A stretch of DNA of 64,000 nt from Candidatus Hydrogenedentota bacterium. Its GTDB lineage: Bacteria; Hydrogenedentota; Hydrogenedentia; Hydrogenedentales; SLHB01. Positions 18,469 to 27,361 of this stretch are shown here, piece by piece. The translations under genes and the position numbers were made by a program. The DNA is taken from the NCBI GenBank assembly GCA_013359265.1, contig JABWCD010000022.1:122998-186997 (forward strand), given 5' to 3'. Below the pieces are notes generated by a model. The model worked only from the letters and a program-made list of their open reading frames with translations, searched no databases and was not told the DNA's origin. Numbering within the stretch: the stretch's first letter is position 1; every line of letters starts with the position of its first letter.

Positions 18469-19164
18469 ATGTACCGCAGATTGAGGACCACCGGCATTGC
18501 CGCGACGGCCGAACAATTGCGCCTTCGCATTGGCGAGCGTTTTCCCGATTCCGGCCTCAGCAAAGTCGCCGCCGAACTCACCGACATCGCGAAAAACGCA
18601 GAAGCGCGGGCGGCGGAAATCGTCAAACCAATCGTGTGGCTGCGGTATGCCGTGTTTGTGTTCATCGCGATCATGCTCGTCGCATGCGTGATCATGTTTG
18701 TCAGACTGCGCCCGCACGTAGGGCCCTTCGACATTGCGCAGTTCGTTCAGATTCTTGACGGGGCGATGAACGTCGCCGTCCTGTCCGGCGGCGCAATCTT
18801 CAGTTTGGTTACCATCGAGAATCGCGTGCGCCGCTCGCGGGCCCTGAGGGCCGCACACGAGTTGCGCGCGCTTGCCCACGTCATCGACATGCACCAACTC
18901 ACCAAAGACCCGGACCGCATCATTGGCGCCGAACCGACCGCACACTCGCCGAACGTTAAGCTGACACCCGCCGCCCTTGCGCGCTACCTCAATTACTGTA
19001 GCGAAATGCTCTCGCTTACGGGCAAAATCGGCGCATTCTACGTTCAGGATTTCGACGACTCCGTGGCGCTCGACGCAGTGACGGAACTCGAAGACCTCAC
19101 AACCGGACTCTCCCAGAAAATCTGGCAGAAGATCATGATTGTTCAACAACTGCGCGTCCATTGA
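18469..19164 (+). CDS. Two-TM membrane protein of unknown function
   Basis: 231 residues from ATG 18469, with GGGGGA close upstream (a TTG at 18457 is the alternative). A basic N-terminus and amphipathic helix (EQLRLRIGERFPDSGLSKVAAEL) precede a TM helix (VWLRYAVFVFIAIMLVACVIMFV, about residues 60-82) and a second hydrophobic segment (ILDGAMNVAVLSGGAIFSLVTI, about 95-118). The cytoplasmic C-terminal half begins ENRVRRSRALRAAHELRALAHVIDMHQLTKDP and is mostly helical. I do not recognise a named domain. Its stop codon overlaps the -35 box of the promoter that drives the riboswitch. Confidence 0.8.
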   Translation: MYRRLRTTGIAATAEQLRLRIGERFPDSGLSKVAAELTDIAKNAEARAAEIVKPIVWLRYAVFVFIAIMLVACVIMFVRLRPHVGPFDIAQFVQILDGAMNVAVLSGGAIFSLVTIENRVRRSRALRAAHELRALAHVIDMHQLTKDPDRIIGAEPTAHSPNVKLTPAALARYLNYCSEMLSLTGKIGAFYVQDFDDSVALDAVTELEDLTTGLSQKIWQKIMIVQQLRVH

Positions 19165-19189
19165 CAGTCGCCCAGGTTGACCGTATACT
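19161..19189 (+). promoter_or_regulatory. Near-consensus sigma-70 promoter ahead of the cobalamin riboswitch
   Basis: TTGACA at 19161-19166 and TATACT at 19184-19189 are separated by exactly 17 bases, giving a -35 identical to consensus and a -10 with one mismatch. The predicted start is near 19196, about 40 bases before the riboswitch core. The -35 box overlaps the TGA stop of the upstream membrane protein, so the riboswitch transcript does not depend on that gene's promoter. Confidence 0.75.
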
Positions 19190-19235
19190 CGACTTGTCGC
19201 AAGAAGAGCGAAGAAAGGAGGGAACCACTCGAGAC

Positions 19236-19415
19236 CAGACATTAGCGCGTGGGCTTAAGGGAAGACGGTGCAAGTCCGTCGCAGACGCGCTGCTGTAACC
19301 GGGGACGAAACCCGCACAATGTCACTGTCCGCCACCGAGCAAAGGCTCGAGCATGGATGGGAAGACGCGGGAGGTAGGACGATCCGGAAGCCAGAAGACC
19401 AGCCCACGAACGCAT
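19236..19415 (+). promoter_or_regulatory. Cobalamin (AdoCbl) riboswitch
   Basis: The conserved elements appear in order: GGGAAGACGGTGCAAGTCCG (19259-19278), GCAGACGCGCTGCTGTAACC (19281-19300), and the B12-box region AAGCCAGAAGACCAGCC (19388-19404). Spacing and overall length (about 180 nt) fit the cobalamin family. It binds a B12 coenzyme and normally represses downstream expression. A GC-rich hairpin with CCCGCC and GGCGGG arms follows at about 19420-19446, but no clear T-run comes after it, so control may be translational or by another mechanism. The next gene is a pseudopilin, not a B12 transport or synthesis gene. Confidence 0.93.
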
Positions 19416-19524
19416 CGCCCCCGCCTTAAAGGTTTCCGGGCGGGCGGCATCCATGCGCAACTTCGCGGGAAAAAAGTTGCAGCAGGACGGGCACAACCGC
19501 CTGCGTTCCTGCCTTCTTTGATCC

Positions 19525-19605
19525 CCCTATTCACGCACGTGAAACCGAATTGATGGTGCGCCCAATCGCGCACCGCAAATAGGGCGGTAAGGCATGCCTT
19601 GCCGC
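19525..19605 (+). promoter_or_regulatory. Structured leader just upstream of the pseudopilin start
   Basis: An outer stem CCCTATT (19525-19531) / AATAGGG (19578-19584) encloses an inner perfect hairpin GGTGCGC (19555-19561) / GCGCACC (19568-19574) with loop CCAATC. Directly after it a 22-base near-perfect palindrome covers 19584-19605 (arms GCGGTAAGGC and GCCTTGCCGC). The Shine-Dalgarno AGGGG lies right behind it. These stems could form the expression platform of the riboswitch (inference). Confidence 0.55.
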
Positions 19606-19617
19606 AGGGGAAAATGT

Positions 19618-20541
19618 ATGCATCACGTATTGTCCATTCGCTGGGCGCGGGGAATCCCGAGGCCCGGATCGTTCGCTGCCCTCCGCGCTCGAATTCGTGC
19701 CCGTAATCGCTATCGAACTTCTGGCTTCACTCTCGTCGAACTCCTCGTCGTAATCGCCATCATCAGTATTCTTGCCGCGCTGCTCTTGCCGGCCCTGTCC
19801 AAGGCGCGGCGCAAGGCGTTGTCCACCCAGTGCATCAACAACCTGCGACAACTCTACCTGGCAAACACCATGTACGCAGACGAGCACAAAGGCTACTACG
19901 TGCCCGCCGCGCCGGACATCAATAACGGCTTCGGTGGGCGCACGCGCTGGCACGGCGTACGCGAAACGGACAGCCCGGACAGCGATTTCGACCCCAAGAA
20001 GGGGCCGCTGGCCGAGTACCTGCCGGACGCGCGCGTGAAGGAATGCCCGGTGTTCACCGAATTCCGCCGGCGTGGCGAAGTGCCGAATGCGTTCGAATCG
20101 GGGACGGGCGGCTACGGCTACAACGGCTCATACGTGGGCGGGAAATACGACAAGTTCGACTGGATGAAGGCGCCGCGCAAGACCGCGCTCGATAGCAGCA
20201 TCCGCGAACCCACCCGCACGATCATGTTCGCCGACGCGGCCATCACGCAGGACGGGTACATTGCGGAGTACGGATTCCTCGAACCGCCGCATTTCGTGAC
20301 GAATGACTCGCCCCAGGGCAACCCCGCGTGGGGCTTCGCGTCGCCAAGCATACACTTCCGCCACGATTTCCGCGTGAATGTCGTCTGGTGCGATGGTCAC
20401 ATCACCAGCGAACGTTACGGCTGGACTACCGACGAGAATATCTACGGCGGCCAGAACCGGCGCTACGGCGTGGGGTGGTTTGGGCCGGAGAACAATCAGT
20501 TGTTCGACACCGGCGACAAATCCGCATACCTCGGACCATAA
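19618..20541 (+). CDS. Pseudopilin-like protein with H-X9-DG domain (type II secretion type)
   Basis: 307 residues from ATG 19618 (AGGGG upstream; ATG 19594 lies inside a hairpin). The prepilin cleavage/methylation motif [30 protein letters not shown] is perfect, with Glu5 in place, but the leader is unusually long: 36 residues, rich in Arg ([11 protein letters not shown]), where 5-25 is usual. The C-terminal half contains the planctomycete-type H-X9-DG motif, [12 protein letters not shown]. Such proteins are abundant in PVC bacteria and processed by prepilin peptidase; the role of most is unknown. It is preceded by a cobalamin riboswitch and followed by a strong hairpin. No other secretion genes are nearby. 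Confidence 0.9.
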   Translation: MHHVLSIRWARGIPRPGSFAALRARIRARNRYRTSGFTLVELLVVIAIISILAALLLPALSKARRKALSTQCINNLRQLYLANTMYADEHKGYYVPAAPDINNGFGGRTRWHGVRETDSPDSDFDPKKGPLAEYLPDARVKECPVFTEFRRRGEVPNAFESGTGGYGYNGSYVGGKYDKFDWMKAPRKTALDSSIREPTRTIMFADAAITQDGYIAEYGFLEPPHFVTNDSPQGNPAWGFASPSIHFRHDFRVNVVWCDGHITSERYGWTTDENIYGGQNRRYGVGWFGPENNQLFDTGDKSAYLGP

Positions 20542-20561
20542 CCGTCACAAGCGCACCGGCG

Positions 20562-20601
20562 AAAAAACGCGGCGGCTTGGCAACGAGGGCCAAGCCGCCG
20601 C
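20562..20601 (-). terminator. Intrinsic terminator for the minus-strand lipoprotein gene
   Basis: Arms GCGGCGGCTTGGC (20569-20581) and GCCAAGCCGCCGC (20589-20601) form a perfect 13-bp stem with a 7-base loop. On the minus strand the stem is followed by G and a run of six T (20567-20562), a classic intrinsic terminator 20 bases after the stop of the VWA protein. On the plus strand the hairpin follows the pseudopilin stop by 27 bases but lacks a T-run, so it may only stabilise that mRNA. Confidence 0.88.
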
Positions 20602-20620
20602 ATTCCTTCGTAAGGGGTAC

Positions 20621-23600
20621 TCAGAGCGTTACGGTCACGCTCACCGGTACCGAAGTGTTTCCTCCGTCGCTCAGCAGGTTAAACGACGTGTTATAGCTAC
20701 CCGGCGCGACCGCTGTCGGATCGACCGTTACACTGACGACGTCGATCTCGCCGTTGATCGTCGTGCCGCTCGCGGGCAGAATCGATTCGATCCACGCCGG
20801 CAGTCCGGCAGTCACGATTGCCCAGTCCAGCGTGCTCTGGCCGGTGTTCAGCACGTCGAACGTCTGCGTCACACTCCCGCCCGATTGCGAGATGCTTCCA
20901 AAAGCGAGGTTGCCGACATTGTTCGTTGCCAAGACCGGCGGCAGAATCGTCATGGTCATGACAATCGGCCAACTTCCGCTCACGTTCAGATCGCCGTCTT
21001 CCCAATTGATGACCAGCGTACCCGTGTACGTGCCCTGATTGAGCGTGCGATTCACCGTTACGAGCGCACTGTCTGTACCGACTGTGGTCGACCGCGAGCC
21101 GCTGTCCGGCGTAACGTTCGATACAAACACCGGAATCTCGTCTACGAACCAGTTCAACAACACCGTCGGCGACGCGCCATACGGGTACGTGCCGCCGATG
21201 TTGCGCACGTTAATAATTGTGGAATTGGTCGCCGTGCCCAACGCGATCGTTGTCGGCGTAATGGATGGCGTGGGGAACGCGGGTGCAAGGAACGGCGCCG
21301 TATCCACGTCAATGGTGTCGGGATAAATAAAGTACTTCGGTTCCGCGTCGCTGCTGTAAATCGTGTTGTCGACGTTCAACGCCACGGTGAACGGTGTCGA
21401 TCCCACCGCCCCGAAGGTCAGGCGTACAAGATCGCCGTAGGACCCATAGGGCAATACGTCCTGCGGAGTGGGGGATGTCAGCGAATACACGCCCCCGCCC
21501 AACGGCGTCAGCGTCCAGCCTTCTACCAGCCCGCCCTCGGCGTGAGGCACGATGCCAATGGCGAAGGCTTCCGTTGTCGTGAGCGTAAACTGGAATTTGT
21601 TCACGTTTCGCGGAACATAATCCGCGCGCAGCGTCACCGTGGTCGAGCCGGACACGACACCCGTCGTCCGCATCGATATCTGGCCCATCAGGATGTCGCC
21701 CACGATCCCGGCGAGATTGATGTTCTGCTCGTCGGATATGCCCTGAATCAAGCCCTGATCCGGGTCGTCGTTCGGATCGTTCAGCGCGCCGTCAAATCGA
21801 ATCGGCACACTCTCTTCCTCTCCGAGGGTCACGTAACTCAACACCGTGTGCGAAGCGAGATCGCGGTTCAGATCGAGAATGCGATTCGAAAAGTTCGCCA
21901 CCGTCGGAATGTTGTTCGTGTCGGGCTTGGTCAGGTAGTAGTGGCCGCCCGTGCTCGACGCGAGGCGCGCCAGCGGTTCGTGGTTGACTTCGAGGCCCCA
22001 GCCCACCGGCATGACGCGCGCCCGGCGCGCGACAAGTATGTCCACATAGTCCTGAATCTCGCCCGGAGGAGTCGTCAATCGTCCGTCCGAAAACAGCGCT
22101 ATCGAGCGGATGTCGGCGTTGTCGAACCCTATGTACGGGAAGTCGGCGTCGGACAAGGCCTGGCTCGCCGACTGGACCGCGGGCAGGATCGCCGACGCGC
22201 CGTTGTCCACGATGTTGATGTTCTGAAGGGCTGTCTTCAGCACGATCGGATCGCTCGTGAACCCTTGGACAAGGGTGGCAGCCGTGTTCCGATCGTGGTA
22301 TTCCATGATTGCCATCGTGGCGAAGCCGCGTTCCACGTTCACGAAGTAGTCGAAGAAGTCGTCGATAAACTGCGAACCCAGCAATTCGTAAAGGCTCTGA
22401 ATATCGGTTCCCGCCGCAATCGCGGAGTCCCTCATACTACCCGAGTAATCGAGCAACAGCACCGTACGGATGCGCAGATCGATTCGTTCGTCCGATAACG
22501 CCTCGGTCAGCGTGCTGTTCTGCAGGAAGACCTGTTGCGTCGTTTCCGACGGCTCTTCGATGATGATGCCGTCCTCAAAGATGCGGAACACGTCCGTCAT
22601 CAGGAGCGGGTCCATGATGAACGATTCGTCGCGAATGTCGCGCATGATCATCGAGTAACGCATCATCGACGGGATGCGCGTGCTGACCAGCGGCGTCTGA
22701 AAGGACAATTCTGCCGCCTCAACGGATACGGTAATCGTTTCCGGTTCGATATTCGGGTCAATCTCTCCAAGCGCGTCGAGCGCGTATACGGTAATCGTGC
22801 CCGTGCCGCCGGAGCTCTCGAGTTCACTGCGATCTATCGAGACGTTTATCGTCTGATAGTCCTTTATGATGCTGTCGGTGCCGATGCTGGTGCCCGTCGC
22901 GGGGCTTAGGAAGAGCCACGGCCGATCGGAAACCACGAGGAAGTTCAGCACCGTGCCGGCATCGCCGACGTTGCCGACAAATACCGACCCTGTATCGGCG
23001 TTGAGCCCAAAGTCCAGGTTGTCGGGTATGACGCCAATAATCGGACGTAACGGGACCTGCATGGTCACTTCCAGCGTCTTGTTGCCGCCATTCGACGTTA
23101 CCGGAATCATCGCCGAGTATCCGCCCGGCGCGAGACCGATGCGGCTGACGGTTATCGTGACCGTATCTACCTCGAGGGCGCCCTGTACCTCGCCCGCTAC
23201 CGGCGCGATGTTCAGCCATTCGGGGAAGTCGTTAGGATCGATGTTCCAATTTAGCGTACCTGTGCCGCTGTTAGTAATCGTGAAATCGAACTCCGTGTCT
23301 TCGTCGCCGAGCGGCGCGAGCGGACCGTTGCTGTTGTTAAGGAAGCCCGTGTCAATAGTGAGCACCGGCACTTCCGCGACCGTCATGTTCACGGTCACGT
23401 TTACGTCTCCGGCGTCCGATGTTACGGCAAACGTGTGTGAGTACTGCCCAGGCGACAGCCCGGTGCGATCGACTGACACGATTACGCCATCTGTCTCGCC
23501 GGTCACATCGCCGGAAAGCGGAGGCGTTAGAATAAGCCAGCCGGGGAAGCCCGAATTGTCGATGGACCAATTTACGGTGCCCGTGCCGCCATTGCTGATT

Positions 23601-24640
23601 GTCAGCAGTTTGTCGGTCGCGTACTTTCCAAAGTTCAACGTGGTCGGTACGACGACGAGTTGCGACGGCGCGACCGTCATGTCTACCGCGATGTTTGCGG
23701 CGCCGCCGTTGCTCGTCACGGCAATGATGCCACTGTAATCGTTCGGCGCAAGACCGGTCCGGTCAATCGTCGCGGTGATGGTTTCGGTCTCGTTCGTCGT
23801 CGATCCGCTCGTCACGTCCACTGTGAGCCACGCGATCGACTCGTCAATGTCCCAGGTCAACGTGCCCGTGCCCGAGTTGCGCACGGTGAACTGCAACTGC
23901 GTCGTGTTCGTTTCGAAATCCAACGAGGTCGGGTTCACGGCCAACAGCGGCGTCGGCCCCGGCACCTGCATCATTACCGGTACCGTGATGTCTCCGCCAT
24001 CCGACGTAAACTCGATATTCTCGGTGTACTGACCCGGAGCAAGCCCCGTGCGGTCCACCGTCACCACAACCGTCGTGGGCGTCGCCATTGTCGTCGCGCC
24101 CGACGTTACCGACGTCGTCAGCCACGGAATGTTTTCCGTCAATTGCCAATTAACCGTACCTTCTCCGTCGTTTTCGACATCCAACTCGATTAGTGTGTCT
24201 GTCGTTTCAAAGTCGAGTTCGGTCGGATTTACCGACAGCGTGGGGGGGAGCGGCTCTTCGCTGACTTTAATTGTTACGGAAATCGTCCGCGTGCCACCGT
24301 TGGACGCGATGGAGAATTCCTCCGTATACGTGCCCGGCGCAAGGCCGGTCCGGTCTACCGTTATCGTCGCTATCGACGGCCCGCCCACCGGCGTGCTGCC
24401 GTTGCTAGGGGAAACCGACAACCAATCGATCGATTCGTTTACCGACCACACCAGCACGCCCGAGCCCGCGTTCTGTACTGCAAAGTTGTCTTCGTCCTTG
24501 TTCACGCCAAAATTGAACGCCGCCGGAATTACCGACAAAACAGGCGTGCTCGATGTGCCACCTCCAGGGGGACAGCCCGCCGCGCCCAACATGGCAATCA
24601 GCGCGGTAATTTGCAGCGTTACTACTGATCGACGACTCAT
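20621..24640 (-). CDS. Large lipoprotein with BACON-like repeats and a VWA domain
   Basis: 1339 residues; GGGAG precedes the ATG. The signal peptide ends at a lipobox, LGAAGC, followed by PPGGG. Six N-terminal beta-sandwich repeats of about 80-95 residues follow (pattern: LSVxPxxLDFG, NxGxGTLxWxIDESIxWLTV, then DRTGLAPGxYxxxxxVTSNGG), matching BACON/HYDIN-type modules. A von Willebrand A domain starts near residue 725 with a MIDAS motif DYSGS (Asp731, Ser733, Ser735). Two more sandwich repeats end the protein. It is likely surface-anchored and involved in adhesion or glycan binding (inference). It is paralogous to the next gene upstream, 72 bases away. Confidence 0.88.
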   Translation of the reverse strand: MSRRSVVTLQITALIAMLGAAGCPPGGGTSSTPVLSVIPAAFNFGVNKDEDNFAVQNAGSGVLVWSVNESIDWLSVSPSNGSTPVGGPSIATITVDRTGLAPGTYTEEFSIASNGGTRTISVTIKVSEEPLPPTLSVNPTELDFETTDTLIELDVENDGEGTVNWQLTENIPWLTTSVTSGATTMATPTTVVVTVDRTGLAPGQYTENIEFTSDGGDITVPVMMQVPGPTPLLAVNPTSLDFETNTTQLQFTVRNSGTGTLTWDIDESIAWLTVDVTSGSTTNETETITATIDRTGLAPNDYSGIIAVTSNGGAANIAVDMTVAPSQLVVVPTTLNFGKYATDKLLTISNGGTGTVNWSIDNSGFPGWLILTPPLSGDVTGETDGVIVSVDRTGLSPGQYSHTFAVTSDAGDVNVTVNMTVAEVPVLTIDTGFLNNSNGPLAPLGDEDTEFDFTITNSGTGTLNWNIDPNDFPEWLNIAPVAGEVQGALEVDTVTITVSRIGLAPGGYSAMIPVTSNGGNKTLEVTMQVPLRPIIGVIPDNLDFGLNADTGSVFVGNVGDAGTVLNFLVVSDRPWLFLSPATGTSIGTDSIIKDYQTINVSIDRSELESSGGTGTITVYALDALGEIDPNIEPETITVSVEAAELSFQTPLVSTRIPSMMRYSMIMRDIRDESFIMDPLLMTDVFRIFEDGIIIEEPSETTQQVFLQNSTLTEALSDERIDLRIRTVLLLDYSGSMRDSAIAAGTDIQSLYELLGSQFIDDFFDYFVNVERGFATMAIMEYHDRNTAATLVQGFTSDPIVLKTALQNINIVDNGASAILPAVQSASQALSDADFPYIGFDNADIRSIALFSDGRLTTPPGEIQDYVDILVARRARVMPVGWGLEVNHEPLARLASSTGGHYYLTKPDTNNIPTVANFSNRILDLNRDLASHTVLSYVTLGEEESVPIRFDGALNDPNDDPDQGLIQGISDEQNINLAGIVGDILMGQISMRTTGVVSGSTTVTLRADYVPRNVNKFQFTLTTTEAFAIGIVPHAEGGLVEGWTLTPLGGGVYSLTSPTPQDVLPYGSYGDLVRLTFGAVGSTPFTVALNVDNTIYSSDAEPKYFIYPDTIDVDTAPFLAPAFPTPSITPTTIALGTATNSTIINVRNIGGTYPYGASPTVLLNWFVDEIPVFVSNVTPDSGSRSTTVGTDSALVTVNRTLNQGTYTGTLVINWEDGDLNVSGSWPIVMTMTILPPVLATNNVGNLAFGSISQSGGSVTQTFDVLNTGQSTLDWAIVTAGLPAWIESILPASGTTINGEIDVVSVTVDPTAVAPGSYNTSFNLLSDGGNTSVPVSVTVTL

Positions 24641-24712
24641 GGACCTACTCCCTAAACGCGTATGCGGCGATTTGCCTGGTTCGCGTGAGGCTGTGATGTC
24701 TCCACCTTTCCG

Positions 24713-27205
24713 TTATGACTGCGTATCATCGTCCGGGAACAAATCATCGAAGTCCGGCGTACCGTCTTCGTCGCGGTCCCACGCGTTTACCGCGTCGGGA
24801 TCGAACCCGTCTTCAAGCAGAATCGGGATGACCGAAGCCTGCGTCGAGCCTTCCTGCACGAGAATTCCGTCGGGGTACTGGAAGAACTTCGTGAACGGCG
24901 GGTTCACGTAAATCTGGTTGTCCACTCGGAACACCACCGGAACGATGTCGGTCGTGTTCAGGCCGGTGAATTGAACCCGGAACATGTTGCCAAACGCGCC
25001 GTACCTCAACGGCGTGGTCTCGGACGTCAACGCCGTGTACACGCCGCCTCCATTGTTCACGAGGAACCAACCGTCCAACAGGCCGTCCGGATCAATCGTG
25101 AGCGTGTACTGCTCCGTGCTGAGCAATTTGATCTTGATCTGGCTGATGTTGCGCGGTACGTAATCGGCCCGAATAAATAGGTCCGCCGTGCCATCCGGCT
25201 GAATGCCCGCGGTGCGCAGGCTCAATTGGCCCGCGCGCACGTCGCCGCCGATTGCGATCACGGCATCCCGCTGGAACGAACCCATAATGCCCTGGTACTC
25301 GGCAGTGATCAGATAGTTGTGCGATCCCTCTTGGAAGAGAGAAATGTACGTCAGCACAATTTGGCGCAGCAGTTCCGTAATGATCAGGCCCGGCGGATTT
25401 CCTGGCGCGCCGGTTTCGCTCTGCAACAGATTGACGAGTTCGGCCGCATTTGGCGCCGCGTAGTAATGCCCGCCGGTCTGCGTCGCAATCTGAATCAACG
25501 GCGAAGCATTCACCGTTTGGCCAAACCCAATCGGGTACAAGCGCACGCGGCGGTCCGTCGCGGCGGTAATGCACTCTTCGAGGCTTGCGATGCTCGATGT
25601 GTCGCGCCCGTCCGAAATAAAGATGAGCGCCCGAACGTCTGCGTCGTCGAAGGACGGCACGCCGATATCTTCGTTCTCGATGCGCTGGCACGCGTCGATG
25701 ATCGCGTCATAGACTTCGGACGCGCCGTTCTCGCCGATCGGCACTTGGAACGCCTGAAGTCCCGCCTTCAACGAGTCCTTGGACGTCGAGAAGTTGTGTA
25801 CCAAGCGGTCCGTCTGCTGACGGTCGTGGTATTCCATGATCGCCAGGCGCCACGAATCGGGCAGGTCTTCGATGAAGTCCAGCGATGCCGTGACCATTTG
25901 TTCAATAACCGCGCCATTGCCCGGGCCGGCGTTGAACATGCTGCCCGTATAGTCCAGCAGCAGCGCGATGTTGTACCGCAGGTTCTCCGCCGACGTGACA
26001 AACAGGTTCGTTTCGTCCGTATCGAGATCGATCCCGTCTTCCTGAATCGAGAAGGCGGTCTGCAGTTCCGCGAACACGTCCGGGTCGGTCGAATCGATGG
26101 CGTCGCCCAAGGCGTCCCGCATGAGGAACACGAAGCGCATGATGAACGGCGCGCGTGTACGGTTCTCGGCGCCCTCGAATCCAAGTGGCGCCGCCGTCAC
26201 GCTGATCACGACGTCCACCGGGTCGATGCCAATGCCGGACACGGTGATCGTGCCGCCGTCACTCGAACCCGTCAGCGCGTTTCGGTCGATCGTCACCGTG
26301 ATGGGCACACGATCGTAGTCCAGAATATTGTCCGTGCCGATACTCGTGCCGTCCGCGGGATCGAAGAAAATCAGATCGGGGCGGTCCGTCGACAGCGTGA
26401 AATCGAGCACGCTGCCCGGCTCGCCGTTGTTAAACACGTCAAACGTCAGCGTATTTTCCGTCTCGCCGAAATCAAGCACCGACGGCTCTACACCAATCGA
26501 CGCGCTCGCGCCCTGCGTAATGTTGACTGTGACCTGCGTGTCGCCTGCGTTCGTGTCGATCAGCAGCACAAGCCCAAAAATCCCGTCATCCAACAAGTCG
26601 CGATCGATCGCGACGTCAATGGTCGAAGTGTTACCCGGCTGCGTTGTGCCGGACGCGGGATCGATCATGAGGTAATCGGGGAAGGGGATGGTCGAATTCG
26701 GGTCGTCAGGGTCCTGCAGTTTCACGTTCCACGTTAGAGGACCCTCGCCCGTGTTCGTAATCGTGAATTCGGCTTCCTCCTGGTTATTCAAGAGGTTAAT
26801 CGTCAACGGATCGACCTCGAAATCAGGGTCGCCCGCAACCGTCATCGCCACGTTGATCTGTTTCGTTGTCGTCGCAGAAGAAATCGCAATCTTGCCGGTA
26901 TAGGTGCCCGGGGCCAGTCCGTCGCGGTCGACCGTAAGTTTCACATGGTCAATTTCAGTCGTCACTGTGCCCGACGTAACGTTCGCGCTCAGCCACGCAA
27001 TATTCTCCGTTAACGTCCACGCGATCACACCCGCACCCGTGTTAAAAATCGATATGTCTTCCTTCGTGCCGTTGCTGCCGAAATTGACCGCAGCAGGATT
27101 CACAGCCAGCCCGGATACCGTTCCGCCGCCGGTGGGACAGCCCATCAGCGCCGCGCAGCCCAGCACGACGGCGACCGCTTTCGCCCAACCCGTTAGTCGA
27201 TACAT
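24713..27205 (-). CDS. Lipoprotein with BACON-like repeats and a VWA domain, paralogue of the previous
   Basis: 830 residues; GGAGG lies about 10 bases before the ATG. Lipobox LMGC at the end of the signal peptide is followed by PTGGG. Three N-terminal beta-sandwich repeats (LAVNPAAVNFG, FEVDPLTINLL, IGVEPSVLDFG) precede a VWA domain whose MIDAS reads DYTGS (Asp418, Thr420, Ser422), with Thr replacing the usual first Ser. The VWA and following region align in order with the paralogue (IMEYHDR, TGGHYY, YVPRN). The tail is acidic, DRDEDGTPDFDDLFPDDD, like a calcium-binding TSP3 or dockerin-type loop. Probably cotranscribed with the next gene downstream. Confidence 0.88.
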   Translation of the reverse strand: MYRLTGWAKAVAVVLGCAALMGCPTGGGTVSGLAVNPAAVNFGSNGTKEDISIFNTGAGVIAWTLTENIAWLSANVTSGTVTTEIDHVKLTVDRDGLAPGTYTGKIAISSATTTKQINVAMTVAGDPDFEVDPLTINLLNNQEEAEFTITNTGEGPLTWNVKLQDPDDPNSTIPFPDYLMIDPASGTTQPGNTSTIDVAIDRDLLDDGIFGLVLLIDTNAGDTQVTVNITQGASASIGVEPSVLDFGETENTLTFDVFNNGEPGSVLDFTLSTDRPDLIFFDPADGTSIGTDNILDYDRVPITVTIDRNALTGSSDGGTITVSGIGIDPVDVVISVTAAPLGFEGAENRTRAPFIMRFVFLMRDALGDAIDSTDPDVFAELQTAFSIQEDGIDLDTDETNLFVTSAENLRYNIALLLDYTGSMFNAGPGNGAVIEQMVTASLDFIEDLPDSWRLAIMEYHDRQQTDRLVHNFSTSKDSLKAGLQAFQVPIGENGASEVYDAIIDACQRIENEDIGVPSFDDADVRALIFISDGRDTSSIASLEECITAATDRRVRLYPIGFGQTVNASPLIQIATQTGGHYYAAPNAAELVNLLQSETGAPGNPPGLIITELLRQIVLTYISLFQEGSHNYLITAEYQGIMGSFQRDAVIAIGGDVRAGQLSLRTAGIQPDGTADLFIRADYVPRNISQIKIKLLSTEQYTLTIDPDGLLDGWFLVNNGGGVYTALTSETTPLRYGAFGNMFRVQFTGLNTTDIVPVVFRVDNQIYVNPPFTKFFQYPDGILVQEGSTQASVIPILLEDGFDPDAVNAWDRDEDGTPDFDDLFPDDDTQS

Positions 27206-27361
27206 GGTTGACGTACCTCCGAAACGAAGCAGCGCTACCGTGCCGCCACTTCACTGGCACAAGCCCTAGGCCGGACCGCGCCGTGGTCCGGCAAGCAGCC
27301 GCAGGCGCGGGCCCGCGGCCGTATCGCTAGGTACTTGCGTATGTTGACGTGCCGCGATGCA

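Noticed and set aside
20378..22498. A 706-residue plus-strand frame opposite the VWA gene
   Set aside because: It reads Arg/His-rich nonsense; the minus frame has lipobox, sandwich repeats and MIDAS.
25226..26737. A 503-residue plus-strand frame opposite the second VWA gene
   Set aside because: Same reason; Arg/Val-rich and without start context.
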